A model generated the notes under the pieces. The model had not been told where the DNA came from. It did not search any database and saw only the letters and a program-made list of their open reading frames with translations. 64,000 nt of DNA from Nematostella vectensis (taxonomy: Eukaryota; Cnidaria; Anthozoa; Actiniaria; Edwardsiidae). This document shows, one piece after another, positions 1-11,142 of this stretch; position 1 is the stretch's first letter; the number at the start of each line of letters is the position of its first letter. Location: NCBI RefSeq assembly GCF_932526225.1, contig NC_064034.1:20334927-20398926 (forward strand), given 5' to 3'. The position numbers were made by a program, and so were the translations under genes.

Positions 1-34
1 TGTACCTCCGTGACATGAGGATGGCGTTACTCAC

Positions 35-3000
35 CCGATCTGCAGTTAACGCTGTCCTTGTACTTGCGTGACGCACACATGAGAACAACTGCGGATTTCT
101 CCACGGCGTTGGCCATGGCTTCGAGTGTAGAGCCTTCCATCTGGTCAATATCCATCCACACGTGATAACCGTTGGCTTGAAGAAGCTCCTTAACTTGAAT
201 CATCACGTCCTGAACATCCCATTGGTAGCTGATCATCACGTGACCTTCTGGCGCATGCGCAGTGGTAGATTTTGGGGCTTTTGATGCAGCAGTGGCGGCT
301 AAATAAAGTAAGAAAAATGGACGATAAAAAGGAAGCCCATATGACTCAAATGCGGAGAATATAAAACATAAGACACTTGCACAGTTGGGCAAAAACACTG
401 AATGAGAATATAAACAAAAACACTGAATGAGAATAAAAACATAAGACATTTGCACAGTTGGGCAAAAACACTGAAAGAGAATATAAAACATAAGACACTT
501 GCACAGTTGGGCAAAAACACTGAAAGAGAATATAAAACATAAGACACTTGCACAGTTGGGCAAAATCACTGAATTCTTGCCTGCTTTTTGTGCTTTTTGT
601 TTTCCTTCGATTTCCCACAGGGCGCCATTTGCATTTTTCTTCACTTTGCTGTTGCTGCTCTGACTCAGAATCCGCAAGTGATTCATTGCTTCGGTATCTT
701 TGGCAATTTTAGCCCTGTTGTCACTGTCAAACGCCATCCTCCACAAAGCGAGAGCAGCATTTTCCCTCTCCTCGTCATCTTGAGCAGTCTTGAGCATGCG
801 CACTAGCACAGGGATAGCACCATTCAAACCGATCTGAAAAGACATATGTGTTACATAATTCTACTTTATCAAAATATATAAATGTGCGTGATATACTTAT
901 ATGATATATACTCATATTATCATCTTAAATCATGTCACATATCGCGCTGGTGTTAACTGACCAGTTTGTTGTTTTTGTCGTTTGATGCAATCTGCGCCAA
1001 ACCATCTGCGAGCTCACTGGTGGAGAACCCGAGACATCTGCGTTGAGCGGTGTCTTGCGCCGCTCGATCCGTCAACTTGATCAGAAACTGGATCGGAGCT
1101 AAACAGAAGAAATCGAAGTATTGTCTTGCACTGGTCATAATGGCGCTGTTATTGTTTTCGTTGTCGATCCGATACACGAGAGCTAGCAAAGGCGGCGGCG
1201 GGAGGGAGGTACTTCTTTTCAGACCAGGTGGAGGGGAGCATGCTTGCACTGCACATTATTCTCGAATTGATACTAGCACAGGGGGGTCAGGCGCGTACCC
1301 TGGACCGGCTAGGGGGGCGCAGTCATAGGTTTCATATGGAAAAAGCACAGTATTTAAAGATTCCTTAAGAAATAACCAACTTTTTGGCAGTCAAGGGGTG
1401 GGTGAGCGCGCGCCCTGCGCATCCCCTGTGTACGCGCCTTGGGGGTACTTTCGTTCAGTATAAGGGGCAGGGGGTATACTTGCACTAGCCATGATGATGC
1501 TGTTATTGTTTTCATTTTCGATAAAATACCAGGAGTGGGTGCTTCCTTTCAGTCTAGGTGGGGAGGACATACTTGCGCTAGCCATGATGACGTTGTTATT
1601 GTTTTCGTCGATCAAATACGCGAGAGCCAGCAATGCCTTGGCCGAGTATACCGGCACATCGTCGGAAAGGTATGGCACCAACGCTTTTAGGCCATTGTTG
1701 TCAATCACCGTCTGTCGACATTCCGTTCGCTTTGAGAGATTATGCATGACCCCGAGGGCTCTTGACAGGATTTTACCGCGCACGGTGTACTTATCACAAG
1801 CTAGTGTTTTAGAATTCTGAAATAAAACAAAAAAGGCTAAAGGTCATGTACCTTATTACACTTAATTTTCGCGTCACTTTAATTTCGCGAATTTCGCGAT
1901 TTTAAAAAATTCACAAAAATAAAGTGACGCGAAATCTAGGATGCACGAAAATGAAGTAAGTACACAAGAAGCCTTTGGGGAAATATTGGCCGTTTGATAA
2001 GCTTTATGAAAACACCTTGTCTAGTCATCTTATGTATAGATTTTTTTTTAAACTTAATTTAGCCCACGCATCTTTTTGTTACAATTGTTTCAGTTTTGAT
2101 GATTACAGCACATCTTAATTCCACATGCTTTGCTTGATTTTATAATCCCAAAATCGCGAAATCGCGAAAATAAAGCTATCTGGTTTTTACGAAAATAGGA
2201 AAATCGCGAAATATCGCCATCCCAAAATCGCGAAATTTTGACGTCGCGAAAATTAAGTTTAATAGATGAAGATGAAGGGTCTCCTTGATTGCTCTTGTGT
2301 TACCTATCTGATTAGTTCATATTGCCTCGTATTTGGAGTGAAACCATTGAAATAGAATTGCTCTGTTTATTGCATGCAATTTTTCAGATACACATTGCCT
2401 TGTGAATCAGTACAATGCGACCGTGCCACGGGATTTATTTGCAAAAACCTACTACTCTTTATTGAGTTATCTAAACAATCAAACGTTCTTAAAAATACTA
2501 GTTCCTAACTGTATCTTTGGCTGTATCTTTTTTCTGCTCCAAGCCAGTGAAATCGAATCAAATTTTACCACACAGCATCACACTTCATACCCTTTCCTTC
2601 CATTTCCACTGATTTTTTCCTCCCCCCATCTCCCCACTCACTGCCCCTACCTCCATCATACGTAGACCAGATAGCCAGTGCTGAACAAATATTAAGAAAA
2701 TGTAGCCAAAAATTGTCGTTTTTGACAAACGCGGTCTTCCAAGATGGCGGCCATGAAATTCATAGCTCCCACAGTTTTGTTTCTTCTTGCTGTGTCGTTG
2801 AGCCTCTGGTCTCCAAATTCTTCTGGAAAGATGGATAAACAAGCGAAGGTGCCTTCTGGGCAAACACTACTATCTTCGGCAAGCCTGGAGTCATTTTATC
2901 CAGGTGCATCAACTCGCCGATCGGCCATTTACAGTAGGCCACCATTTTGTCTTGCACTTTCGTTGCTGTTTATTAGTGGGTCTGTCGAGCTCAATCCTGG

Positions 3001-6000
3001 GCCAGTGTACAAGTCTCCTTGTGGTTTCTGCTCCAAGCCAGTGAAGTCGAATCAAGTGGGAGTCCAGTGTGATTCATGTGATAAGTGGTACCATGTTCGC
3101 TGTATGGACACGCCTACTGAGGTGTATCAAGGATTAAACAACTCTTACACGTCATGGATATGTTGCACTTGTGGGCTTCCAAACTTCTCATCTTCGCTGT
3201 TCAAGTCATCACCGATGTTTTCAAGCAGTAACTCATTTGGTCCATTATCTTAGTCGCCTATTGAAAACTTAGAGAACTCTACAAGCTTCTTCCCTACCCC
3301 ACTCGCGACCTCTTCACCACTACAGGTCGAGACAGGCCATCCTCGTCTTTCATCACTCAAGAGCTTGTCGAGATCTTCCATCATGCGCCCTATTGACAGT
3401 CAGACTAAGAAAGGCTTTTCTCCAAAGATTCTGGTGTCCAACATTGATGGAGCAAGGTCAAAATCTGCAGAGCTTTCCTGTCTTTTGGAGGAGAACAAAA
3501 TTGACATCTTACTTGCAACCAAAACTCACCTATCACCTCATGTAAACAGCTGCGAGATCCTGCCTCAGAATTTCCTCGTCTATCGCAAAGATCGCCCTTC
3601 CCACAAGGGTGGAGTCCTGATTGCGGTCAACAACAACTTGGTATCTATACCTCGCCCGGACCTCGACTCGGACTGTGAAATTATATGGTGTGAAGTGCTC
3701 ATGGAGAAAGAGTCAATCCTACTTGGCTCCTATTATCGCCAAGAATCTAAAGGCATGGATTCTCTAGACGCTCTAGAGGTTTTTTTGCCCAAAGTCGTAC
3801 AATCAGCTGGAAATCGCCACATCATTCTCACAGGGGACTTTAACTTACCATCTATAGACTGGGTTACGTCCAATGTGCCCTTTGGTTCAAAAGATGTAAA
3901 CCTCTGCAGGCGTTTGCTTGATATTGCACATGATTTCCATCTTGAGCAGTTGGTCCATGAGCCTACAAGATACGGTCCCACTTCTGCTAACACTCTGGAT
4001 TTGGTCTTTTCATCAAAACCTGACTTGCTTTCTGACATTCAAGTAATTCCGGGTGTAAGTGACCACGAACAGGTTGTTGCTCGTATTGACCGGTTTGTCG
4101 ACCATGGTTTCTCACAGGAACGTAAAGTATTTGACTTCAACAAGGGAAACTTACAAGATTTCTGTCGGGACATGAAAGCTTTCGCTGCTTCCTTCATGCG
4201 AAATTGCTCTCAGCGCTCCGTTCATTAAAACTGGCAAATATTGAAGACCACGATTCTTTCCCTTGCCAATAAACACTATCCTGTGAAAATCCTGAAGCCT
4301 CAACGGAAAAACCAATTGTTTGACAGATCCCTACAGCGTGCATGTCGTAAAAAAACATCGCTTATTTAAAAGGGCTAAATCAATCAATACAGCAGCCGCA
4401 TCGGGAGCCTATCGACACCAGCGTAAATTTGCCACCAACGCCATAAATTCAGGAAGTAAATAAAATCGCCATAAATTTTGGAAGTATATTAAATCGAAGA
4501 GGCAAAACTCTGTTGGAATACCTGCCCTGCGGCCAAATGATACTACCACCCTAACGGCTCCAAAGGAAAAGACAGAAGCTTTAAATGGTTACTTTCAATC
4601 TGTCTTTAAGACGGACGCCCCAAACGAGCCCCTTCCTGTCTTGGCTTCTTGGCGAAATCTGCGTGACTGTAAATGGAATTGTCAAGCTTTTAAGTCGGCA
4701 GAAACCCAACAAAGCATGTGGCCCGGACCAGGTGTCTGCACGAATTCTGAAGCTTGCTCCAGATGAAACCGCAGTAATCTTGAGGGAGACGTTCCAACAA
4801 TCTCTGAGCTCTGGCGTGGTGCCTAGTGACTGGAAACATGCTCTCGGTCAACTCCAGCAAACCACAGGCCTATCTCATTGACATGTATATCTTGTAAGCT
4901 ACTGGAACACATTGCAGCAAGTCATGTGATGAATCATCTGGAAGCCAACGGCCTTCTCTCTCCCTTCCAACATGGTTTCAGGCAACGCCATTCCTTTGAA
5001 ACTCAACTGCTTCTCACTTATAACGTTCTGGCAATTGCTATGGATAAAAAACAACAAACTGATCTTCTACTTCTGGATTTCTCAAAAGCGTCTACCCGGT
5101 CTCACACTCGCGTCTTTTAATAAAGCTTCAACACTATGGGATTTCTGGTCAAGTGTACTACTGGCTGGAGGATTTCCTCAAGAACAGGACACAATCAGTT
5201 GTTGTTGACGGGGAGCACTCTTCGCCTGCCATTGTAACCTCAGGCATGCCTCAAGGGTCAGTGGTTGGTCCTTGTTATTCCTCTTTTATATCAACGACCT
5301 TCCAGACGGAATTAACGGCAAAATAAGACTCTTTGCTAATGACTGTGCCCTCTACCTCCACCTGACATCCGATGAATCTCCCTCCCACCTTCAGCAAGAC
5401 TTGAACAAACTCGCCGCATGGTCCAAAACTTGGAAGATGGACTTTAATCCTTCAAAGTGCTGTGTTCTGCGCATAACAAACAAAAGATCTACCATCCACG
5501 CAGATTACTTCCTGTACGGGTCCAAGCTGGAGGAGCGAGAGAGTCATCCCTACCTCGGTGTGCAGTTCTCAAATGATCAATGGAACAGTCACGTAGACCA
5601 CATAACTCTTAAAGCATCTCGCACTCTTAACCTAGTTAGACGGAATTTATATAGTTGTTCTAAAGTAGTATAAGCCCGCGCCTACTGTTCCTTAGTGCGC
5701 CCGACGTTGTCCTACGCGTCAGCTGTGTGGGTCCCTACACTCAGAAGAACATTAACAAGATCGAGATGGTCCAGAGGCGCGCAGCCCGTTTTGTATATAG
5801 TAACTATTCTCGCTATGTTAGTGCTTTTATCAGTGATCTCAAGTGGCCAGAGCTCTACCTTATAAGGAAACAGGATCGTCTTTGCATGTTGTATAAAATT
5901 GTTAATGGCCTTGTAACTATATCTCTCCCTGACCACCTTAGTTATTGCTCGTCCGTCACTCGTTGTAATCACCCGTTTAAACTTAATGTTCTTGCCCCCC

Positions 6001-7724
6001 GTACAGATGTTTACAAGTTTTCTTTTTTCCTAATACTGTTTCGGATTGGAACAGCCTTCCGGCACACGTCGCTGGTGCCGGTTCGTTAGATTCATTCAAG
6101 ACCTTGGTCTCTCAATGGAGCTGTGTAGCATGTTGTAATGTATTAGTTTAATCTTGTTTGTTCATGTATTTTTATTTATCTTGGTGTAATGCAACTTAGC
6201 TTAACCGAGCATTAAAACTGAAACTGAAACTGAAAAAAAACTACCATATAAGGGAACTAATGTATCCCTTATTTGGAAAAATTGCATGATTCTTGACATT
6301 TTTTAGGTTGCCGTACCGCAGGTGCTTCGTAAACTTTATGACTTGTAAACAGAAGAGAAAACAGTTACTCTGACCATCTTTAGTCAACGGAGAAAGTATT
6401 TGAAAAGAAACTAAAATTCCTCGGTACTAGACCCCAAAACGACAACGTTTTCTTCGTATGAACGCAAGACTAGTTCCAGTACCGCGCGGTTAAACCAGCC
6501 TTTTTGTTTTAAAATGGCGGCTTTTTACCGGCGAACCGTCACATTTTGGCGAATGCTTAGATAACTAGCGCAAAGCTAAGGCTATAATTTTCTTCACGAC
6601 TCCCTCATTATCAAACAAATCTGTTATCTTTTGTACAGTATGGTTTTAATGATGTACAGTAGGTCAAAACAGCGACCGATGTCAGCCTTCCGTACCTTTA
6701 CTCGAACGATTCAACACTACGATTGTGATTGTTTTCGCCAGAGCGCATGCGCATACGTTATTCAGCACTGTCGACCAGATAGTGATTAATAAGTTGTACA
6801 CCACCCTTCCCTCCCACCTTGAGTCCCCGCTCCCACCCTTCCATCGTCTTCCTTTATACATACCACATACTGCTTCATGGCGGGCGTACAACTTTTGAGT
6901 GACGTTACCATGTCAACCAACACAGGAATCAGGCCACCTTTCTCGCAAGCGATACAGAAAGGATCGCTCAAGTCACTGAAATTGATGGCGCATAGGGCGA
7001 GTGTACTGATCACTTCCTGAGGTTTCTGGACAGACGACTAGAAGAGAGGCAATGATAGCAATGAATGGTGGGTGTACAGCAAGGAAAGGGGGACGGCTAG
7101 AAGAGGGCAATAATGGCAAAGAATGTGGGTACAGCAAAGGGTACAAAACGCACTCAAAGTATCGAAATTCGAGGTTTTGTGCAAGAACATTAGTCAATAA
7201 AGATGGTCACCAAAATATTTTTTTCTTCGCATTTCTTTAATTAAGCTAAAGAGAACGATTGCCAGTAATTGAGTATTTGTGCGCTGTTTACATTATCAAG
7301 GTTTTTATGAAATCTGGCAGGAATAAAATAGGGCTGAGAACATTAAGTATTCATAACATAAAGAATCCATTCAATTGTAGCTAGTAAACAAAAATCTTCA
7401 TTTAAATAATTTTCTTACCTCTTCATTCGTGTAACACTTGCCCTTGGTGAAAGATGTCAACTTCTTGCATATATCAGCTATCACTTTAGGAAACTCCAAC
7501 GCAGCTACGAATTTTGACAATTTTAAAGTCTGCTTTTTTACTTTTTCATCCAAGTACAGGCGTGACAAGCTAGTTGCCGGAGCTCCACAGTGTTTAATGA
7601 TGTCTTCGCCGGAGGATGATTTAGTCTTCAACACCTTACAGTTTTCATAAGCGCTGTTGAACTTGGCCTCGTAGTCAGGGTACTTTTTGACGAAGCTTTT
7701 CAAGGTTGCACCGTCGTCTGGCAT
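35..7724 (-). CDS. ARM-repeat / TIR-domain protein, copy A (3' end beyond window)
   Basis: Six exons can be joined in phase: 7419-7724 (start ATG), 6864-7016, 1573-1816, 962-1098, 581-833 and 35-298, giving about 452 residues before the gene leaves the window. Residues 1-360 are helical armadillo-type repeats (for example ENAALALWRMAF and YSAKALLALAYL). A TIR domain starts near residue 384 with HVMISYQW and continues through GYHVWMDIDQMEGSTLEAM. The Glu in STLEAM (about residue 424) aligns by eye with the catalytic Glu of SARM1-type TIR NADases, so NAD cleavage is possible but inferred. The protein has the ARM-TIR order of SARM1 but no SAM domains were seen. Intron 2 carries a LINE. Intron 5 has a GC donor (CAG|GCAAG). 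Exon 3 has degenerate copies of its 3' end in the following intron. Copy B lies upstream in the same orientation. Confidence 0.8.
299..580 (-). repeat. Intron 5 of copy A: stop-free minisatellite intron
   Basis: The intron is 282 nt, a multiple of three, and has no stop codon in the frame of the flanking exons. It is built mostly of about 49-bp units seen on the plus strand from about 360 to 570, with core CACTTGCACAGTTGGGC. On the coding strand each full unit ends in a pyrimidine-rich tract plus CAG, like a 3' splice site. Retention would insert 94 Cys/Phe-rich residues between the ARM and TIR parts. The donor is GC rather than GT. Confidence 0.8.
1100..1572 (-). repeat. Degenerate copies of ARM-TIR A exon 3 end in the following intron
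   Basis: The exon 3 end encodes LIDENNNNVIMASA followed by a GTATGT donor at 1572. Two diverged copies follow in the intron: about 1475-1530 (FIENENNNSIIMASA, donor still GTATAC-like) and about 1130-1190 (RIDNENNNSAIMTSA, donor lost). This fits tandem duplication of an exon end with its splice site, followed by decay. Confidence 0.7.
1862..2256. mobile_element. MITE with TTTTCGCG inverted ends and TTAA flanks
   Basis: The left end TTAATTTTCGCGTCAC and the right end GTCGCGAAAATTAA are inverted, with further inverted TCGCGA-rich sequence inside. Both ends are flanked by TTAA, the target site of piggyBac-type elements. There is no coding sequence, so it is non-autonomous. The interior is AT-rich with repeated CGCGAAA words. 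Confidence 0.6.
2534..2562 (+). repeat. Short stray duplicate of the LINE PHD-finger segment
   Basis: About 27 bases here (CTGCTCCAAGCCAGTGAAAT onward) nearly repeat 3031-3058, the PHD-finger part of the LINE ORF1 just downstream. It is a small duplicated or older nested fragment with no function visible. The rest of 2263-2700 shows no gene. Confidence 0.5.
2744..3253 (+). CDS. LINE ORF1: hydrophobic N-terminus, 2A-like motif, PHD-type zinc finger
   Basis: The 169-residue open frame starts with a hydrophobic segment (TVLFLLAVSLSL, about residues 10-21). A second hydrophobic run leads into SGSVELNPGP (about residues 78-87), which matches the 2A ribosome-skipping consensus ending in NPGP. Next comes a C4HC3 PHD-like finger, CGFC...CDSC...HVRC...CCTC (about residues 92-147). 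2A-like sequences followed by nucleic-acid-binding ORF1 domains are known in APE-type non-LTR elements, where they can also act as signal sequences. The frame is intact here although ORF2 is not. Confidence 0.8.
   Translation: MAAMKFIAPTVLFLLAVSLSLWSPNSSGKMDKQAKVPSGQTLLSSASLESFYPGASTRRSAIYSRPPFCLALSLLFISGSVELNPGPVYKSPCGFCSKPVKSNQVGVQCDSCDKWYHVRCMDTPTEVYQGLNNSYTSWICCTCGLPNFSSSLFKSSPMFSSSNSFGPLS
3365..6110 (+). pseudogene. LINE ORF2 (APE endonuclease plus reverse transcriptase), disabled
   Basis: The endonuclease part at 3365-4228 shows SNIDGARSK, LTGDFNLPSIDW and GVSDHEQV. The expected catalytic Glu in the T-E-T motif reads Lys (LLATKTHLS). The frame ends at 4228. RT pieces follow in shifted frames: NKACGPDQVSARILK (near 4700), LLSPFQHGFRQRHSFETQLL (near 4950), then LFYINDLPDGI and LFANDCALYL (near 5280-5355). 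The RT box normally reads FADD and here is FAND. The C-terminal part lies at 5727-6110. Two active-site substitutions and several frameshifts show a dead copy. Confidence 0.85.
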
Positions 7725-7849
7725 GATTTAACAGCGGATTGCAATCGGTACCTTGCAAGTTTGAAAGAAATATTCAACTACGGTCTATGGACTTGTGTTA
7801 TGCAGGATTAGCAGATGAGCTGTGAGGGCTAAATTCGCATCACCATGGG

Positions 7850-7880
7850 GCAGAATGATTGGCCAATCAGAGAGCAATGT
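7850..7880 (-). promoter_or_regulatory. CCAAT-type promoter element upstream of ARM-TIR copy A
   Basis: The sequence ATTGGCCAATCAG, about 130 bp upstream of the copy A start codon, holds CCAAT boxes on both strands. It lies where a proximal promoter would be. No TATA box is evident. This is motif-only evidence. Confidence 0.35.
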
Positions 7881-8288
7881 GGCCTCGCTTTCGTCATCGT
7901 TTCTTTTCTTCGTGTTCTTCACGGTTGTACAAAAGGCGCATAATTACAGCTTAGGAGTTCGGCAGAGATAAATAATAATTTGCGAAAAGATTACATTTTT
8001 AAACTTGGAATTTTAACGCATCAGGAAGGCACACGGAAAATGGGCAATAGTAAAAGTTGACAAAAAGAAACTTTATTTTTTGTGTTCAAAAATATAATTT
8101 GCGAATTTTTTGCACACAAAGCCTTACATACACACAAAAGTTTACAATTATCGACAAGTGGCCGCTTAATAAAGTTAAATCTAAATACAGGAGTAATAAA
8201 AAGCAAATAGACTTTGACTTTGTAAAGTCCTTGTAACCCTTTAATAGATATCATAGGTAGTTTTCTGTACAAATAAGCGCAGAAAGAT

Positions 8289-8423
8289 TAGAGTGTTTTT
8301 CAAAACCCCTTGAAATATTATTTAGTACCAATACACTGTAATGTCTTTGTTCTTATTTGTTCTGGTTTGACTATTACACTTTAACAGTTACATTTTGTTG
8401 TACGAGATTTTGAAGCCACTCTA
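8289..8423. mobile_element. MITE family M, copy 1
   Basis: About 135 bp bounded by inverted AGAGTGnTTTTCAAAA ends. The interior carries the words TACACTGTAATGTCTTTGTTC and GACTATTACACTTTAACAG. The same interior and ends occur near 15331, 15498 and 18682. No coding capacity. The surrounding 7925-8288 and 8424-8880 show no gene, only AT-rich sequence. Confidence 0.7.
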
Positions 8424-8891
8424 CCACTACACAATTCAATCTTTTAATCCTGCTGGTGTGCGTCGGACCTTGTGGTCTGCGTCGACAGCTAGGTCGACAG
8501 CTCAACACAAAGCAGAGTTGCTTTTATATACGATATTTTGGAAGGCCACTACATGCTAACGCATATTATAGCAGCACAAAACAAAATAATGGATTATTAT
8601 TATAACAGGAAGTGGTTAAAATTAAGTTCTTCCTTCTCAAGCTTTGCGAGTAGACCGATTAGAGTAGCGTTTATCATCTTGTGGAAATTCAATTTAGACT
8701 AATAAAAATAAATGTTTTTTTTATCTGATTCAGTGTTGGAGGCAAAATTAAAGCGCTCAGCGACGTTGGTAGGTGTGAACATTTTTTTAGACTGTTTAGA
8801 AATGCTTTCATTAACCATAAAGAAAAGAATGCAGATGCTTTATTTGTTATGTTAATTTTATTACTTTAGCACTCTTATGTGTCAAGATAAC

Positions 8892-8986
8892 CTGCGTAGC
8901 AAGCGTTTCTGTGGAGTTTCGAGCGAAGAATATGGCCGCGCGCTCTCTATTCGTGCTGAAACTCCACAGAAACGCGTGCTACGCAG
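8892..8986. mobile_element. Fold-back element with CTGCGTAGCA ends
   Basis: The left arm CTGCGTAGCAAGCGTTTCTG and the right arm CAGAAACGCGTGCTACGCAG pair almost perfectly over about 30 bp around a short GC-rich loop. This is typical of a short MITE. It is unlikely to be a regulatory RNA because no promoter or terminator context is visible. Confidence 0.6.
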
Positions 8987-9071
8987 TCTAGTGTCAAGAT
9001 ATGTCAAGAGAGGCGCTGATTGGCTGTTCTTTTATTGAGGGTCGTCCCTGTCAGGCGCCATTTGTCATCCA

Positions 9072-9199
9072 GGGCCCGGTTTCTCGAAAGCAGGTTAGCG
9101 CTTATCCACAGATAAATATGGTTATCGAGACATTTGATTGGATATCTACCTTATTTATCTCTGGGTTAGCGTTAATCTGATTTCTAGGAACCCGGCCCA
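9072..9199. mobile_element. Imperfect fold-back element with GGGCCCGG ends
   Basis: The ends GGGCCCGGTTTCTCGAAAGC and TCTAGGAACCCGGCCC are inverted, and inner GGTTAGCG words are repeated. About 128 bp, non-coding, probably a MITE. The next stretch (9200-10115) shows no gene; it holds only a 20-bp tandem pair (TATCACTTTAGTCCGAGGT) at 9945-9985 and AT-rich sequence. Confidence 0.5.
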
Positions 9200-10120
9200 G
9201 GTAAACAATTTCGGGATTTCCATCGGCTGATTTGAGAAGGCTTTGTGATATTTTCGATGGGTATTCCGATTTTTTTTTTTTTCAAAAAAAAAGCAAAACT
9301 AAGGTGTGGCTTTAACTGGGGAAAATTGCGAGGCGATCGGAAATGCTTCAAGTAAAAAGAGTCTCATAGGCTGTTAGAAAACTCCTCATAAGGATTTCAG
9401 ATAACAAAGGTATGAAACAGGCATTATTGTTTAACGAGCGCTATCGTGGCCTTAAATACAATGTTTTTAGAAAGTTAGTCATTAAATATGCGATAATTAC
9501 ATTTTAATTGACACAAACTGAAATGAACACATTGACTCGTGGCTATTTTTGAGCTGAATTTACAAAAAAAAACAGACTGAAAACAGATATCTTTAAGAAC
9601 ATTTAGCCCTTAGACGGATGCCTGAGTATCTTCATCTCCTTGTGTTTATTTTGCATTTATTATTATTTTTTTTGGCCGTAGGTACTTTTTCTCGCGCCCT
9701 TATTGGTTAACTTCACAACACTCGCAAGGTGACCACGGTAGCGCGCGTCGCACTATAAGAGGAACAACATGATAAAGTTAATGAGTGGTGTCTACCTCGT
9801 ATTTGAGCGCCGCGAGCTTTTGCAGTTTCGCTCCGTTGACTTATTTTCCTTGACCTTTGCGCTGTATTCCCTACAATAATGATTACAAGTGTTAATTACT
9901 CTATCCCAAGGGCTGCATGATCTACCATGGTTCAGCCATAGTATCACTTTAGTCCGAGGTTATCACTTTAGTCCGAGGTTATTCAGCCACGTGGCGACGT
10001 GCTCCACGCCCCATTCAGAGACGATTAACTTTTCTGAGGGGCTGGCATCGACAACGTCTATGAATACATGATAATATTTGTCACGAGGTTGTAATATATT
10101 TATAAGCATTGCCCTGTTTT

Positions 10121-10340
10121 CTAGTTAAAAAAAGATATTATGATGTATAGATGTCGTTTAGTTCGTGTTAGTTTCGCCGACGCCCTGTGTCTCACCAGCT
10201 TGTAATAGCCCCACCAGCCTGTCTCCACCCAGGGCCCGTGATCACCCCCACTCGCCCTAGATATATCAACCAGCTTGTAATAGTCAAAGAGCCTTTTTCT
10301 TCCCATGGCCCGCGATAACCACCTTCTCACCCTATTTATA
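10121..10340 (-). repeat. Two imperfect ~75-bp repeats downstream of copy B exon 7
   Basis: The words CTATTACAAGCTGGT and a CATGGGAAG/CCTGGGTGG-type segment occur twice on the minus strand. One copy reads AAGCTG followed by GTGAGA, which resembles a splice donor. It may be a duplicated terminal exon edge of copy B or simple repeat decay. No complete exon could be fixed here. Confidence 0.4.
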
Positions 10341-10714
10341 CCGACCAGCCGACCAGCTGAGTAGAGGGATCCCACTAACCTGCCTGCACAGGAGAGTAAG
10401 ACGCCCCTTTTCCCCAATTTCCTTCATCAGCTTCTCGGCCATTTCGAGGATATTGCTCCCAGGCGCGAAATTGAAGTAGAGTTTAGAGCCCATGATCATA
10501 CCGAGCCAGCCGTCAGGTTTATACCCATTCTCCATCATCAGCGGGACGATGGGCTTCTTCTGGGTGTACGCATACTCCGCCTATGAGAAATACATGGAGA
10601 TTGAAGCACAATCGAGGGAAGAGAGGGGATGGGTGGGTATACGGGTACTAAACCTTTGCAAAAATACCGTCGAGTCGGAGTCTGTCCGTAACATATAGAC
10701 GCGTAGACGCATTC

Positions 10715-11142
10715 CATTGTGTTCTACGAGCAATTCAAGACCTAAGACCACGGGTGGCTTATTGGAAGCACGGTTGCCTAGTGTGTTAGCGCGTCGTCGT
10801 CTCACCGCTGTGACCCAGGTTCGAATCCTGGCTCAAACTGGGGATTTTTTCCGGGTTCCTGCCTTGATTCGAATTTGTGTCACAAGTGAGTTGAAGTTAT
10901 TCTCCCGTGTTTCCAGTCTTGTCGGATAAGGACACTAAACCGGAGGTCCCGTCTCTTCAAGCTGCACTATATTAACCTGAACCGAAGGAACGTAAAAGAA
11001 CCACTGGGGACGCAATAAACCCTCTGGCAGTGACCACACTCCCAGTGACAGTGCTTACTAACCGAGGGCCATATGTTAGAAAACTGTATATCGGTTAAAT
11101 ATGTTACCCTCGATAAACAAAAACTAAACTGAAACTGAAACA
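10715..11142 (+). mobile_element. tRNA-derived SINE with LINE-like tail
   Basis: The head (about 10750-10850) looks like a tRNA gene: a degenerate A box (GGTTGCCTAGTGTGTTAGCG) and a near-perfect B box (GGTTCGAATCC), as in pol III promoters. The element then runs on for about 300 bp and ends in AAACTAAACTGAAACTGAAAC. That end resembles the AAACTG-repeat end of the LINE at 6215-6240. The short word CAAGAC occurs near both ends and could be a target duplication. It lies in copy B between exons 6 and 7. Confidence 0.65.

Larger units (their letters stand above)
2744..6240 (+). mobile_element. Degraded CR1/L2-type LINE with 2A-like peptide and (AAACTG)n tail
   Basis: A nearly full-length non-LTR retrotransposon sits in intron 2 of ARM-TIR copy A, in the opposite orientation. 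It has an ORF1 (2744-3253), an ORF2 with APE endonuclease and reverse transcriptase parts (3365 to about 6110), and a 3' end of repeated AAACTG followed by a short A run near 6240. ORF2 is broken by stops and frameshifts, so the copy cannot be autonomous. The 2A-like peptide plus APE and RT combination is known in CR1/L2-clade elements of invertebrates. The exact clade is inferred. Confidence 0.85.

Noticed and set aside
10750-10850. Functional tRNA gene
   Set aside because: The B box is good, but the cloverleaf is not convincing and the sequence continues into a SINE body and LINE-like tail.
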